Shown one piece after another: positions 52,367 through 60,900 of a stretch of DNA of 64,000 bases (positions within the stretch are counted from its first letter, which is position 1; every line of letters begins with the position of its first letter). The translations under genes and the position numbers were made by a program. Below the pieces are notes generated by a model that was given only the letters and a program-made list of their open reading frames with translations, was not told the origin of the DNA and did no database searches. This DNA is from Granulicella mallensis. Its GTDB lineage: Bacteria; Acidobacteriota; Terriglobia; Terriglobales; Acidobacteriaceae. The DNA is taken from positions 1 to 64,000 of the forward strand of contig NZ_JACHIO010000019.1 of assembly GCF_014203225.1 (NCBI RefSeq). Reading direction: 5' to 3'.

Positions 52367-53383
52367 ATGAATCTCTTCATCACGGGAGCCACGGGTTTCG
52401 TTGGCTCTCATATCGCGACGCTCGCTGCAAGGCAGGGCGCAAAGCTTCGCCTCCTGACACGCAAGACTTCGAATCTCACTCATCTTCCTAAAGCCGCTGA
52501 ACTTGTAAACGGCGATCTGCGCGAGCCTGCGGGGTTTGCCTCGGCCTTGCGGGGTTGCGATGCCGTGCTGCATGTCGCCGCTGATTACAGGCTGTGGGTC
52601 CCTGATCCTGCCGATATGTATAAGGCCAACGTCGAGGGCACGCGTGAGTTGCTCCGCCTCGCGCGCGAGGCCGGCGTGCCACGCGTGGTCTATACGAGCA
52701 GCGTGGCGACCATGGGCTTCAAGCGCGACGGGACGATCGTCGACGAGAAGACGCCGGTGAGTGAGGCCGATATGATCGGCCATTACAAGCGTTCGAAGTG
52801 GCTTGCCGAACAGGTCGCGATAGAAGCCGCCCGGGCCGGGCAGCACGTCATGATTCTCAATCCGACGACGCCCATCGGTGCGCTCGACACCAAACCCACG
52901 CCTACGGGACGCATCGTGGTCGACTTCCTCAATCGTAACTTTCCGGCGTATGTCGATACGGGGTTGAACCTGGTGGATGTGTCTGAGATTGCGCGCACGC
53001 ATCTTGCGGCGCTGGAACGCGGTACTCCGGGAGAGCGCTATATTCTGGGCGGCGAGAATCTAACGCTGAAGCAGATCCTGGACCGGCTGGCTGCGATTAC
53101 GGGACTGCCTTCGCCGAAGCATAAGGTGCCGCATGCCGTGGCGATGGCGTTCGCGTTCTTCGAGGAGAACCTCACCGGCAAGCTGCGCGGCAAGGAGCCG
53201 CGCGCGACCGTGGAAGCGGTGCGCATGGGCAGGAAGATGATGTTTGCAAGCTCCGTGAAGGCGGAACGCGAGCTTGGATTCCAGGTGCGTCCGGTCGAGG
53301 ATGCGCTGCGTGAAGCCTGCCGCTGGTTTATCGCCAACGGCTATGCTCCCAAGCAGGCCTCCGGACAGGCAGGACTCGTATGA
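52367..53383 (+). CDS. hpnA: Hopanoid-associated sugar epimerase/dehydratase
   Basis: An extended SDR enzyme with the NAD(P) motif ITGATGFVGSHIA (GxxGxxG at residues 7-13) and the catalytic Y140-xxx-K144 in GHYKRSKW. The conserved PSSVATMG-like segment (YTSSVATMGFKRDG) is present. In other bacteria HpnA is encoded in hopanoid clusters, and its exact reaction is still uncertain (side-chain sugar modification is proposed). At 338 residues it is usual. It overlaps hpnG by 4 bp (ATGA), so the two are translationally coupled. Confidence 0.9.
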   Translation: MNLFITGATGFVGSHIATLAARQGAKLRLLTRKTSNLTHLPKAAELVNGDLREPAGFASALRGCDAVLHVAADYRLWVPDPADMYKANVEGTRELLRLAREAGVPRVVYTSSVATMGFKRDGTIVDEKTPVSEADMIGHYKRSKWLAEQVAIEAARAGQHVMILNPTTPIGALDTKPTPTGRIVVDFLNRNFPAYVDTGLNLVDVSEIARTHLAALERGTPGERYILGGENLTLKQILDRLAAITGLPSPKHKVPHAVAMAFAFFEENLTGKLRGKEPRATVEAVRMGRKMMFASSVKAERELGFQVRPVEDALREACRWFIANGYAPKQASGQAGLV

Positions 53384-54060
53384 GCGGCTGCGTCGCCATC
53401 ATTGCTGCATTGCCTCGCGAGATCGCCGGTCTCGTGCGTGGCACGAAGCCCGATGTTGGATTGCTGCATCGTGGTATTCATCTGCATCGGCTGCCGCATG
53501 CCATTGTTGTTGCCGCGGGCATGGGCTCGCAGCGTGTGACGCTGGCCTTTGCGGAGGCCGTTGCCGCTGCGTCGATTTCAACGGTGATCTCGACTGGCCT
53601 GGCGGGTTCCTGCACCTCAGGTCTTGCTGCAGGCAATGTGGGCGAAGCGTCAGCGGTGATCGAGGCGCGTACCGGAGAGCGGTTTGTCACGGTGTCGCCG
53701 CCGTCAGCTTATGTGCTGGCGACAACGGAGACGATTGCGAGTGTTCGCGAAAAGGCTCGTCTAGCCGAGACGTATGCCGCGGCAATGGTCGATATGGAAG
53801 CCGCGACGGTCGCAAGACTCGCGGCAGCGCATGAACTGCCGTTTCGTGCGATCAAAGCGATCTCCGATGCGCATGACTTCGAGCTTGCCTCGCTGGCACG
53901 ATTCGCCGGGAAGAATGGGTACTTCCGCACGGGGGCGTTTGCGATTCATACGGCGTTGCGGCCGCATCACTGGTCGAAGGCGATGCAGCTTGGAAGGGTG
54001 AGTACGCTTGCCTTGGCAAGTTTGCACGCGGCGCTACGTGAGGTGGTAGCGGCGGTATAA
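53380..54060 (+). CDS. hpnG: Adenosylhopane nucleosidase/phosphorylase
   Basis: Removes adenine from adenosylhopane to give ribosylhopane or its phosphate. It belongs to the nucleoside phosphorylase (PNP/MTAN) superfamily: AIIAALPREIAGLVRG, GMGSQRVTLAFAEAV, STGLAGSCTSGL, the substrate Glu/Met region VDMEAATVARLA, and the catalytic-type AISDAHDFE. At 226 residues it is usual. The start codon is inside the hpnA stop. It follows HpnH in the pathway. Confidence 0.9.
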   Translation: MSGCVAIIAALPREIAGLVRGTKPDVGLLHRGIHLHRLPHAIVVAAGMGSQRVTLAFAEAVAAASISTVISTGLAGSCTSGLAAGNVGEASAVIEARTGERFVTVSPPSAYVLATTETIASVREKARLAETYAAAMVDMEAATVARLAAAHELPFRAIKAISDAHDFELASLARFAGKNGYFRTGAFAIHTALRPHHWSKAMQLGRVSTLALASLHAALREVVAAV

Positions 54061-54130
54061 GTGCTTCGTAGCTCGTTGTTTTTGTATTCCTGTGGCTTCA
54101 ACCCTACTCGGGATTCAGTTTCGCTAAAGC
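54061..54130 (+). repeat. Direct repeat copy 1 flanking the DoxX-like gene
   Basis: GCTTCGTAGCTCGTTGTTTT, then TGTATTCCTGTG, and GATTCAGTTTCGCTAA. A diverged copy in the same orientation lies at 54896-54985. Confidence 0.6.
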
Positions 54131-54191
54131 AGTTCCCATGTCGCGTAGCCGTCCCCGCTGGGAAGAACCGTTATTGATCTGTCCGGGAATA

Positions 54192-54752
54192 CTAACGTAC
54201 CGCATACTTTGCGAACACAACCACATTAACCAACACCAATAAGACGACAATGGCGGCAGCAATCTTCTGGACTCTACTTTGCATTTGAGTCTCGATAGGC
54301 TGGCTCCGCCAAAACAGTAGGATGAGTGCTTCCCGTTCCTGCCAGAGCAGCATCATCATCGAAATGAGCAGAAAGAAAGCCGCAATCTCCGCTCCCAAAG
54401 CAATATGAAAGAAGATATTGATCAATAGGATGTTGGCCATCACCGGCGTCAACAGCGCCGCGCCCAACAAGGCGCTCTTCCGGAACAGCAACAACACTCC
54501 GCCAAGAATCTGCGTGAGCCCAAGAATCGACCCGTAGGCGTGCGAGTACGCATAGTAAAACCAGGTCAGTTCGAAGCCGCTCAGGGATCCGATTGGCCTG
54601 GAACCAAGAGCTTGTCCTGACGCAAACTGTCCTCCCCCGATTAGCTTCCGTGTTCCGTAGGTCAGAATGAGATAAGCACTGATGTATCGGAGCCACTCCA
54701 GGTACTTCGGACTTCTCTGCCTTGGGGTCTCTTTGTCGACTAAATCTGCCAT
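54192..54752 (-). CDS. DoxX-like membrane protein
   Basis: About 186 residues with four to five hydrophobic spans: YISAYLILTYGTRKLIGG, GSILGLTQILGGVLLLF, GAALLTPVMANILLINIFFHIALG, FFLLISMMMLLW and a C-terminal IAAAIVVLLVLVNVVVFA. The pattern resembles DoxX/SURF4-type four-helix proteins of unknown role. A GTG at 54767 and the ATG at 54752 are both possible starts; neither has a well-placed ribosome site. It is antisense to its neighbours and bracketed by direct repeats, so it may have been inserted. Confidence 0.6.
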   Translation of the reverse strand: MADLVDKETPRQRSPKYLEWLRYISAYLILTYGTRKLIGGGQFASGQALGSRPIGSLSGFELTWFYYAYSHAYGSILGLTQILGGVLLLFRKSALLGAALLTPVMANILLINIFFHIALGAEIAAFFLLISMMMLLWQEREALILLFWRSQPIETQMQSRVQKIAAAIVVLLVLVNVVVFAKYAVR

Positions 54753-54857
54753 ACCTTCTATTAGCACATCTTAGAAATGGATTGAGTGGCTTTCGGGAAC
54801 GTTAAGACAGAGATCGATGAGAAGATTGCCTTGTTAAATAAATGGTCGTCGTCCGCG

Positions 54858-54985
54858 ATCAACAGCGCTCGTGAATATCAACAGCGCTCGTGAATGTGGC
54901 TTCGTAGCTGGATGGCTCGTCGCTCGTTGCTTTTGTATTCCTGTGAGTCTCGGAACCCTGTTCTGGGTTTTGTTCAGCTAAGAGG
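54858..54985 (+). repeat. 19-bp tandem repeat and direct repeat copy 2
   Basis: ATCAACAGCGCTCGTGAAT occurs twice in tandem at 54858-54876 and 54877-54895. It is followed by the GCTTCGTAGCT ... TTTTGTATTCCTGTG repeat that also lies at 54061. Confidence 0.85.
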
Positions 54986-55034
54986 TATGAGGGATTGAGC
55001 TATGAGGGGTTGGGCCTTGTATTCTGGATAGATC

Positions 55035-56114
55035 ATGTCTCGTACCATGCAAGCCGCTGTTTATCGTGCTCCCGATGATGTTCGTACAGAAACTATTGCT
55101 ATTCCCGAGATAAGTTCGGGAGAGGTGCTTGTTCGCATTGATACCTGCGGTATCTGCGGAACGGACCTGAAGAAGATCCATACAGGCTCTCACTCCGCAC
55201 CGCGTGTCTTCGGTCATGAGATGGCGGGGACGATTGCGGCTGTGGGCGAAGGCGTGCATGGGTTTGCGGTAGGCGACCGCGTGATGGCGTTTCATCATAT
55301 TCCGTGCGGACAGTGCTTCTACTGCCGCAAGCAGACCTTCGCGCAGTGCGAGCGCTACAAGCTGGTGGGAACGACAGCAGGCCTGGGGGCGGCGGCGGGC
55401 GGCGGTTTTGCACAGTACATTCGCGTGATGGACTGGATCGTCGGCGATGGTGTGACCCCTGCGGGACTAATCAGGATCCCCGACGATATTCCGTTTGAGC
55501 AGGCCGCGTTTATCGAGCCGGTCAATACGTGCTTCAAGGCGATTCAGCTTTTGAATCTTGAGCCTGATGACACGGTGCTGGTGATCGGGCAGGGAAGCAT
55601 CGGCATCCTGCTGGCCGCGCTTGCGAGGCAGACCGGCGCCACAGTGCTGACCTCGGATATGTATGCGGAGCGTCATGTCATAGCGGCGAAGTTTGGGCTG
55701 GACCATCCGCTGGATGCGCGCGGCGATGTTGTGGCAGCGGCGAAGACGGCGACCGAAGGCCGTGGCGCTGATGTGGCCTTGGTAGCCGTAGGCGCGGATG
55801 CCCTGATCGCAACGGCGATGCAGGCGATTCGTCCCGGCGGCCGGGTGATGCTCTTCGCGAGCACGCAGCATGGCACGGCTCCCTTCGATCCGGCGGCGGT
55901 CTGCATGGACGAGAAGACGCTGATGGGGTCGTACTCGGCTTCAGTGGCGATTCAGCAGGAGGGAATCGACCTGGTCTTTGAGGGCTACCGCTCAGGCAAG
56001 CTCGATCTCACGCAGTTGATCTCGCACCGGTTCTCGCTGGACGATGCGGCTGCGGCGGTTCACCTGGCGTCGAACCCGCAGCCGGATTCGATGAAAATCG
56101 TCCTCAAACCCTAA
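55035..56114 (+). CDS. Zinc-dependent alcohol dehydrogenase (sorbitol dehydrogenase-like)
   Basis: A 359-residue medium-chain dehydrogenase. Catalytic zinc ligands are in CGICGTD and GHEMAG. The structural zinc cysteines are in CGQCFYCRKQTFAQC. The Rossmann motif is VIGQGSIGILLAALARQTGA. It resembles threonine or sorbitol dehydrogenases, but the exact alcohol is unknown. Similar genes are found beside hopanoid genes in other acidobacteria, which may hint at side-chain chemistry, but this is weak. It stands alone, with no clear operon. Confidence 0.85.
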   Translation: MSRTMQAAVYRAPDDVRTETIAIPEISSGEVLVRIDTCGICGTDLKKIHTGSHSAPRVFGHEMAGTIAAVGEGVHGFAVGDRVMAFHHIPCGQCFYCRKQTFAQCERYKLVGTTAGLGAAAGGGFAQYIRVMDWIVGDGVTPAGLIRIPDDIPFEQAAFIEPVNTCFKAIQLLNLEPDDTVLVIGQGSIGILLAALARQTGATVLTSDMYAERHVIAAKFGLDHPLDARGDVVAAAKTATEGRGADVALVAVGADALIATAMQAIRPGGRVMLFASTQHGTAPFDPAAVCMDEKTLMGSYSASVAIQQEGIDLVFEGYRSGKLDLTQLISHRFSLDDAAAAVHLASNPQPDSMKIVLKP

Positions 56115-56160
56115 CGCGTAGAGTACGACTGTCTCGCCCCAATAGGATATCCACCCTGGC

Positions 56161-56928
56161 CTAGCGAGGCGATTGCGCCTCCACCAAGGCTGTCATGAGC
56201 AGATCAAGGTCGGCGGGATTGACGTCGCTGACAGCGATCATACGCAGGTCATGCGTGTAGGCGTAATGGATGGTGAATCCGGATTGAGTTTCGAGCGATA
56301 CCGGTGCGCTTTCATTTGCGGATCTCTGGGTAAGAAAGACCGAGGCCCGATGCTTGCCGATGGTGAAGAGGAGAAGCGCCGCAGGCCGTCCATGAACAAA
56401 GGTGAGATCGCCGCCATCGAGGGTAGTCCCGGCAGGCAAAGCATTGGGAAGGTTGAAGCTGAACGGCAGCTTGCCCTGGAACCAGGGTTTTACCGTGTGG
56501 CGATCGCTCGAGACGACCTCAGGCGAGGAACCGCTGGATAACACAGCCAGGTGCTGATCGAGCAGTTCCGCGGAAAGGCTATTGGATTGGCGAGTCTCTC
56601 GCCACCCTATGAGCGAGACCACAACGATAAGGCTCGCAGCCAGTGCGCCCCACGCCCATGAACGTATCGGATAGACGCGTGCGGGCCTCTTCGGTGCCTC
56701 CGGGCGAAGCTGCGCTGTGAGGCGGCTGAGCGCCTCTGGCGGAACGACGACGCGTTCAGAGACACGTGTGGTGGCAGCCTTGAGCTGCATCGCGGACACG
56801 ATGCGCAAAGCGCAGGAATGGCACGTGGCCAGGTGTTGCCTGAGGTCTTGTGCTTCGTTCGAAGACAGCTCGCCGTCGATATAAGCGCTCACTTGGTCGG
56901 AACGTAGATGTTGAGACTCTTGAATCAT
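56161..56928 (-). CDS. Anti-sigma factor with zinc-finger domain
   Basis: A 255-residue membrane protein. The N-terminal ZAS/zf-HC2 motif HLATCHSC (HxxxCxxC) binds sigma and zinc and may be redox-sensitive. One membrane span follows (AWGALAASLIVVVSLIGW, about 95-112). A periplasmic domain of about 135 residues includes LPNALPAGTTLDGGDLTFVHGRPAALLLFTIGKHRASVFLTQRS, typical of acidobacterial anti-sigma factors. The gene overlaps the sigma gene by 4 bp (ATGA). It is the regulator of that sigma factor. Confidence 0.9.
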   Translation of the reverse strand: MIQESQHLRSDQVSAYIDGELSSNEAQDLRQHLATCHSCALRIVSAMQLKAATTRVSERVVVPPEALSRLTAQLRPEAPKRPARVYPIRSWAWGALAASLIVVVSLIGWRETRQSNSLSAELLDQHLAVLSSGSSPEVVSSDRHTVKPWFQGKLPFSFNLPNALPAGTTLDGGDLTFVHGRPAALLLFTIGKHRASVFLTQRSANESAPVSLETQSGFTIHYAYTHDLRMIAVSDVNPADLDLLMTALVEAQSPR

Positions 56929-57458
56929 AGCGATCCCCCGACTTGCTGTCGCAACTGCTCGTGAAGGGTCCGGCGGGCACGCGAGATGCGCGACATCACG
57001 GTACCGATCGGAATGTCGAGAACCATCGCGATCTCTTTGTATTTAAGCTCCTCCACCTCGCAAAGCAGCAGGACTTCGCGAAGCTGCGGGTGCAGACTCT
57101 CCAGGGCTTCTGTTAGTGCCGCATGGTTGTCGAGACGGAGCAGGTGATCTTCCGGAGTCGGACTTGGGTCGCTGACGTCGAGCAGATCGACCTGGTCCTC
57201 CAGAAAGACTGTGCGTGAGGCGGCGATGGCGGTCCGTGACGTAAGGAAGGTGTTGCGCAGGATACGGAAGATCCATGCTTTGAAGTTGGTGCCGGACTGA
57301 AATGAATCGAAGGCCCGAAGCGCTTTGGAGATCGTCTCCTGCACTACATCCTCCGCCTCTTCATGACTGCGGCTCAGCCAGAATGCGTGGCTGTAGAGCG
57401 ATGGCAGCAGAGGCAGCACGAGTTGTTCGAAGCGCGCGCTACCGTTAGAGGCGGGCAT
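56925..57458 (-). CDS. ECF RNA polymerase sigma factor
   Basis: About 177 residues from the ATG at 57458 (GAGGAT 9 nt upstream). Region sigma-2 reads EEAEDVVQETISKALRAF and continues through FKAWIFRILRNTFLT. Region sigma-4 reads LREVLLLCEVEELKYKEIAMVLDIPIGTVMSRISRARRTL. The frame is open to 57545, but a candidate promoter lies directly above that codon, which favours the internal start. Together with its anti-sigma partner it would respond to an envelope or redox signal. The divergent phosphoesterase/cytochrome genes are the likely targets. Confidence 0.92.
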   Translation of the reverse strand: MPASNGSARFEQLVLPLLPSLYSHAFWLSRSHEEAEDVVQETISKALRAFDSFQSGTNFKAWIFRILRNTFLTSRTAIAASRTVFLEDQVDLLDVSDPSPTPEDHLLRLDNHAALTEALESLHPQLREVLLLCEVEELKYKEIAMVLDIPIGTVMSRISRARRTLHEQLRQQVGGSL

Positions 57459-57887
57459 TGTGCAAAGATCCTCAAGGCGACGTAGAGCCGTGGATGGGGG
57501 TGAAGTGGGCGAAGATTTTTTCCGTAGGAACCACACTTCTTCCATAACTATATTAGGCCCGGTTTATTCCAGCGCCATCAATTAAGTAAGGGTTGGAGAA
57601 ACATTCCCAGGTGTGCCATCAAACTGCAAACGCAGAGTGCGCGAAGGACGCTAAGTTGGCGCAGAGTTTCCTTTGCGCCAACCTGGCGTACTCTGCGTTT
57701 GCGGTTTGGATGAGCGCTATTCTGCGATATATGTGGAATCGAAGAAATCCTTCTCAGGATGAGCCATAGCCTTGTAACTAAATTAGGCCGGCTTTATTCC
57801 CTCATTAAATTACTTTTTTCGCCGTGAATAAATTCCGTGTTCGCCAGTTCTCTATGGTGCAGGCAAATAAACCTAATGGAGCTGGAT
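57459..57887. promoter_or_regulatory. Divergent region with two copies of a promoter-like box
   Basis: No gene. Two 26-bp near-identical sequences lie at 57545-57570 and 57775-57800. They share TTAGGCC-SG-TTTATTCC; read on the minus strand each begins GGAATAAA, an ECF -35-like element, with TAGTTA about 17 bp later. A palindromic repeat (GCAAACGCAGAGT at 57626-57638 with its complement at 57690-57702) separates them. Confidence 0.5.
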
Positions 57888-58883
57888 ATGAATCGCTTTA
57901 CGGAAGATGAGATAGTGCAGGAGAGTCAGGCGCAACCTGCTAGTGACGGAATCGACAGACGGAATTTTCTCGGATGCATGGCATGGGCAGGCACAGGTCT
58001 GCTCTGGACGATGGCCGGTGGTATTCCGGTATCGAAGTTATTGGCCCAGTCGGTAAAGCCCGGCGCTGGTGCCGGGAAGGTCGAAGATTTTTCCTTCGTC
58101 CAGATTAGTGACAGTCACATCGGATTCAACAAGGGTGCGAATCCGGATGTCACGGGGACCCTACAGAAGGCCATCGATAAGATCAACGTGGTTCCCGCCG
58201 GGATGAAGGCACCGGACTTCATGATTCATACCGGGGATATTACGCAGAACTCGAAGGCCTCAGAGTTCGACACGGCCTCACAAGTAATCAAGAGCGCCAG
58301 GGTCTCAGAGGTGTTTTACGTTCCGGGCGAGCATGATTTTTCGCTCGACGACGGTGCGCTTTACAAGCAGCGATACGGCAAGGGAACGGTCGGCAATGGC
58401 TGGTACAGCTATAACCACAAGGGCGTTCACTTTGTGGGGCTCAACAACTGCGTGCAGGTCGACGCGATGGGCAACCTGGGAGCGGATCAGTTGGCCTGGC
58501 TGAAATCCGACCTCGCTGGATTGAGCGCTTCAACCCCGATCGTGGTGTTCGCGCATATTCCGCTGTGGATGGTTTATGAGAAGTGGGGCTGGGGCACGGC
58601 CGATGGCGCACAGGCGCTTGCTCTTCTGAAGCGCTTTGGATCGGTCACCGTGTTGAATGGCCACATTCATCAAGTGGTGCAAAAGGTGGAGGGCAACGTC
58701 GCATTCCACACGGCGATGGCTACTGCATTCCCTCAGCCCGCGCCGGGAACTGCGCCGAACCCCGGACCGATGGTCGTTCCCGCGGGCAAGCTGCAGAGTG
58801 TGCTCGGGGTAACAAACGTCAAAGTCGTTCGCGGACACAGTCATCTCGCCGTAGTCGATCACTCGCTGGAGGAGGGCGCTTGA
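57888..58883 (+). CDS. Tat-exported metallophosphoesterase
   Basis: About 331 residues from the ATG at 57888 (TGGAG upstream). The twin-arginine signal is IDRRNFLGCMAWAGTGLLW. The calcineurin-like phosphoesterase motifs are complete: DSH (ISDSHIG), GD (HTGDIT), GEH (VPGEHDF, replacing the common GNH), H (FAHIPLW) and GHxH (NGHIHQ). It is exported folded and would act on phosphoesters in the periplasm. It is translationally coupled to the cytochrome gene downstream and divergent from the ECF sigma/anti-sigma pair. Confidence 0.9.
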   Translation: MNRFTEDEIVQESQAQPASDGIDRRNFLGCMAWAGTGLLWTMAGGIPVSKLLAQSVKPGAGAGKVEDFSFVQISDSHIGFNKGANPDVTGTLQKAIDKINVVPAGMKAPDFMIHTGDITQNSKASEFDTASQVIKSARVSEVFYVPGEHDFSLDDGALYKQRYGKGTVGNGWYSYNHKGVHFVGLNNCVQVDAMGNLGADQLAWLKSDLAGLSASTPIVVFAHIPLWMVYEKWGWGTADGAQALALLKRFGSVTVLNGHIHQVVQKVEGNVAFHTAMATAFPQPAPGTAPNPGPMVVPAGKLQSVLGVTNVKVVRGHSHLAVVDHSLEEGA

Positions 58884-59653
58884 GACATTCACGTGTAATC
58901 ATCGCGCTGGCCGCAGCCGCGGCTGTCATAGGGGGATTGGGGTTTGTTCATCCGTTTGGCAACCCACGTGTCGAGCCTGGAAAGGGGCTCGACACGCTGT
59001 TGGTGCACGCAAGTATGTCTGCTGACGCGAAAAAGATCCTCATCAGCAAATGTGCTGACTGCCATTCGAATGAAACCCGGTGGCCGGTGTATGCACTCCT
59101 GGCACCCGGATCATGGCTGATCGAGTGGGATATCGTAGAGGCGCGCAAGAAGCTGAATCTCTCATCCTGGGATCAGATGGCTGCCGATGAGCAAGAGCAG
59201 ATGATCGGAGAGATCATTCACGAAGCGAAGGCTGGTGAGATGCCACCGTCGCAGTACCGTCTTCTTCACTTGAAATCTCAACTGACAACCCAGGATGTGG
59301 CAACACTCTCGAGTATGCAAACGAGCGAAGCACCGCAGGCGAGTACAAGCAGCTCTGGCGATGCCGCACGCGGAAAGATGGTGTTTGAAAAGCGGTGCAT
59401 GGGCTGCCACACGATGGAGGCAGATCGAGAAGGACCGCGGCTGGCCGGTGTGTTTGGAAGAAAGGCTGGAAGCGTAGCGGGATTCAACTACTCCGCGGGG
59501 CTAAAAAAATCTGGCATTACATGGGATGAAGCCTCGTTGGAGAGGTGGCTCACCGACCCCGACATGATGGTGCCGGACAACAATATGAGCATCGGTGTTC
59601 CGAGGGCTCAGGAGCGGTCGGATTTGATTGCCTATTTCAAGCAATTTAAATAG
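58880..59653 (+). CDS. Exported two-haem-motif cytochrome c
   Basis: About 257 residues starting with TTG at 58880, inside the previous stop codon (TTGA) and behind GGAGGAGGG. An N-terminal signal or anchor (RVIIALAAAAAVIGGLGF) is followed by a haem-binding domain (CADCHSNETRWPVYALLAPGSWLIEWDIVEARKKLNLSSW, CxxCH motif first). A class I cytochrome c domain follows with CMGCHTMEA and an axial Met in the MVPDNNMSIGVP region. The two-domain layout suggests periplasmic electron transfer. Downstream cytochrome oxidase genes on the opposite strand may be its partner, which is inference. Confidence 0.87.
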   Translation: MRHSRVIIALAAAAAVIGGLGFVHPFGNPRVEPGKGLDTLLVHASMSADAKKILISKCADCHSNETRWPVYALLAPGSWLIEWDIVEARKKLNLSSWDQMAADEQEQMIGEIIHEAKAGEMPPSQYRLLHLKSQLTTQDVATLSSMQTSEAPQASTSSSGDAARGKMVFEKRCMGCHTMEADREGPRLAGVFGRKAGSVAGFNYSAGLKKSGITWDEASLERWLTDPDMMVPDNNMSIGVPRAQERSDLIAYFKQFK

Positions 59654-59882
59654 CCGATCGAACAGGTCAAGGAGAGATATAGCGCGTTCCTTGGCCAACC
59701 TGGTTCGGCAGAGAATTGATGTTGAAATTTCTCGCTTTGCCTGGCAAGACGGCCTGTGATTGAAGTCAGGATGCGATGGCCACAGGACTTCGGCGGTCAA
59801 CACGCGACGCCGCTGTACGCAGTCGGACCACGGATTGAGTACAGCGGGTCAGTATGGGGCCTGCAAATCTCTACCGAATGCG

Positions 59883-60113
59883 TCAGCGTTCTCGCCGGAT
59901 GAAGAGCGTTCCAGCGATGAACAGCGCCGCGCCGGTGCCGCCGAGCAGATAGATGGCTTTGCGATAGGCGGCCTGTACCGCAGGCGGCGTCGCGCGGGTG
60001 TTGTCGAGACACTGCGAGCAGCCCTGGCCGAAGCTCTGCGCGGCGATGCCCAGCAGCAACAGGCTGACGAGCCATACCCAGCGCAGCAGGTTGGTTCTCA
60101 AACGCCCCTTCAT
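59883..60113 (-). CDS. Small membrane protein in the cytochrome oxidase operon
   Basis: A 76-residue protein starting at 60113, overlapping coxC by 4 bp (ATGA). A hydrophobic segment (LLRWVWLVSLLLLGIAAQSFG) is followed by GCSQC, a short polar region (AYRKAIYLLGG) and a second helix (AALFIAGTLFIRR). The Cys pair faces the periplasm if the topology is N-in. It could be an assembly or accessory subunit (a CoxD-type or copper-handling protein), but I do not recognise a named family. It is last in the operon. Confidence 0.65.
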   Translation of the reverse strand: MKGRLRTNLLRWVWLVSLLLLGIAAQSFGQGCSQCLDNTRATPPAVQAAYRKAIYLLGGTGAALFIAGTLFIRRER

Positions 60114-60880
60114 TGGCCGTACTCCAACAGGACGAACAGGAAGATCCAGAGCAGGCCCATCGCGTGCCAGTACCAGACGGTTGCGTCGACGAGGATCTGT
60201 CGCGAAGCGAGCTTGTGGGAGCGGCGGAGCCCGATCAACGCGGCGATGAGAGCACTTACGCCGATGAAGAGATGAATGGCGTGGGCGATGGTGATGAGGA
60301 AGAAGAAGTGGCTGCTGGGGTTCGACCGGAAGAAGACATGCTGCGCGGCGAGCTGGTCCCAGGCTATCCATTGCCCCACGAGAAATAAGCCGCCTAGCCC
60401 AAGGGTTACGGAGAGCCAGGCTGCGGCACGCTGCGAGGTGCGGCGGCTCAGGCCAATCCACTCATCCATCACATCGACTTCGCGAAACATGCTGCGGCGA
60501 GCCATCTCCGCGCTGGCTGAGCTCAGGAGGAGCACGGCGGTGTTGAGCCAGAGGATCGAGGGGATGGTGGTCGGAAGCCACTCGTTCACGTAGTGGCTGT
60601 AGGCGTCGAAGTGGCCGCTGGCCCGGGTGACGAAGAAGGCGCTGACGATGGCGATGAAGAACATCAGCACCGCGAACAGGCCGAAGAACAGGCCCATGCG
60701 GACCTGAGAGAGTCGCTCGCGCGGGCCGCGACGGCCCTGGGGGCGATCGTTCCAGTTGTCGCCGCCCTCGCCGTTACCGCCGGTGAGTTTGTCTGTGGGA
60801 GGTCTGCGCCCGGAGCCGTTATCGCTCTCGTGGGCGCGGTGGCGGCGATCGATCTCGGGCGGTGTGAGGATGGGGGACAT
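60110..60880 (-). CDS. coxC: Cytochrome c oxidase subunit III
   Basis: A 256-residue membrane protein with a hydrophilic N-terminal tail of about 60 residues rich in Arg, Asn and Gly. Five or so helices follow: GLFFGLFAVLMFFIAIVSAFF, SILWLNTAVLLLSSASAEMA, AAAWLSVTLGLGGLFLVGQWIAW, FFFLITIAHAIHLFIGVSALIAAL and the C-terminal WYWHAMGLLWIFLFVLLEYGQ. The last matches the WYWHFVDVVWI-like end of subunit III. Shorter than the seven-helix type; the five-helix form is known for many bacterial oxidases. It follows coxA. Confidence 0.92.
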   Translation of the reverse strand: MSPILTPPEIDRRHRAHESDNGSGRRPPTDKLTGGNGEGGDNWNDRPQGRRGPRERLSQVRMGLFFGLFAVLMFFIAIVSAFFVTRASGHFDAYSHYVNEWLPTTIPSILWLNTAVLLLSSASAEMARRSMFREVDVMDEWIGLSRRTSQRAAAWLSVTLGLGGLFLVGQWIAWDQLAAQHVFFRSNPSSHFFFLITIAHAIHLFIGVSALIAALIGLRRSHKLASRQILVDATVWYWHAMGLLWIFLFVLLEYGQ

Positions 60881-60900
60881 GGCGTGCCTTGTTTTTCAGC

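Noticed and set aside
54838-54900. 19-bp tandem repeat considered as an origin iteron or attachment site
   Set aside because: Only two copies, with no replication or integrase gene nearby.
59883-60461. 192-codon frame covering the small cox-linked protein and part of coxC
   Set aside because: Only the last 76 residues make sense as protein; the upstream part is the antisense-like shifted frame of coxC.
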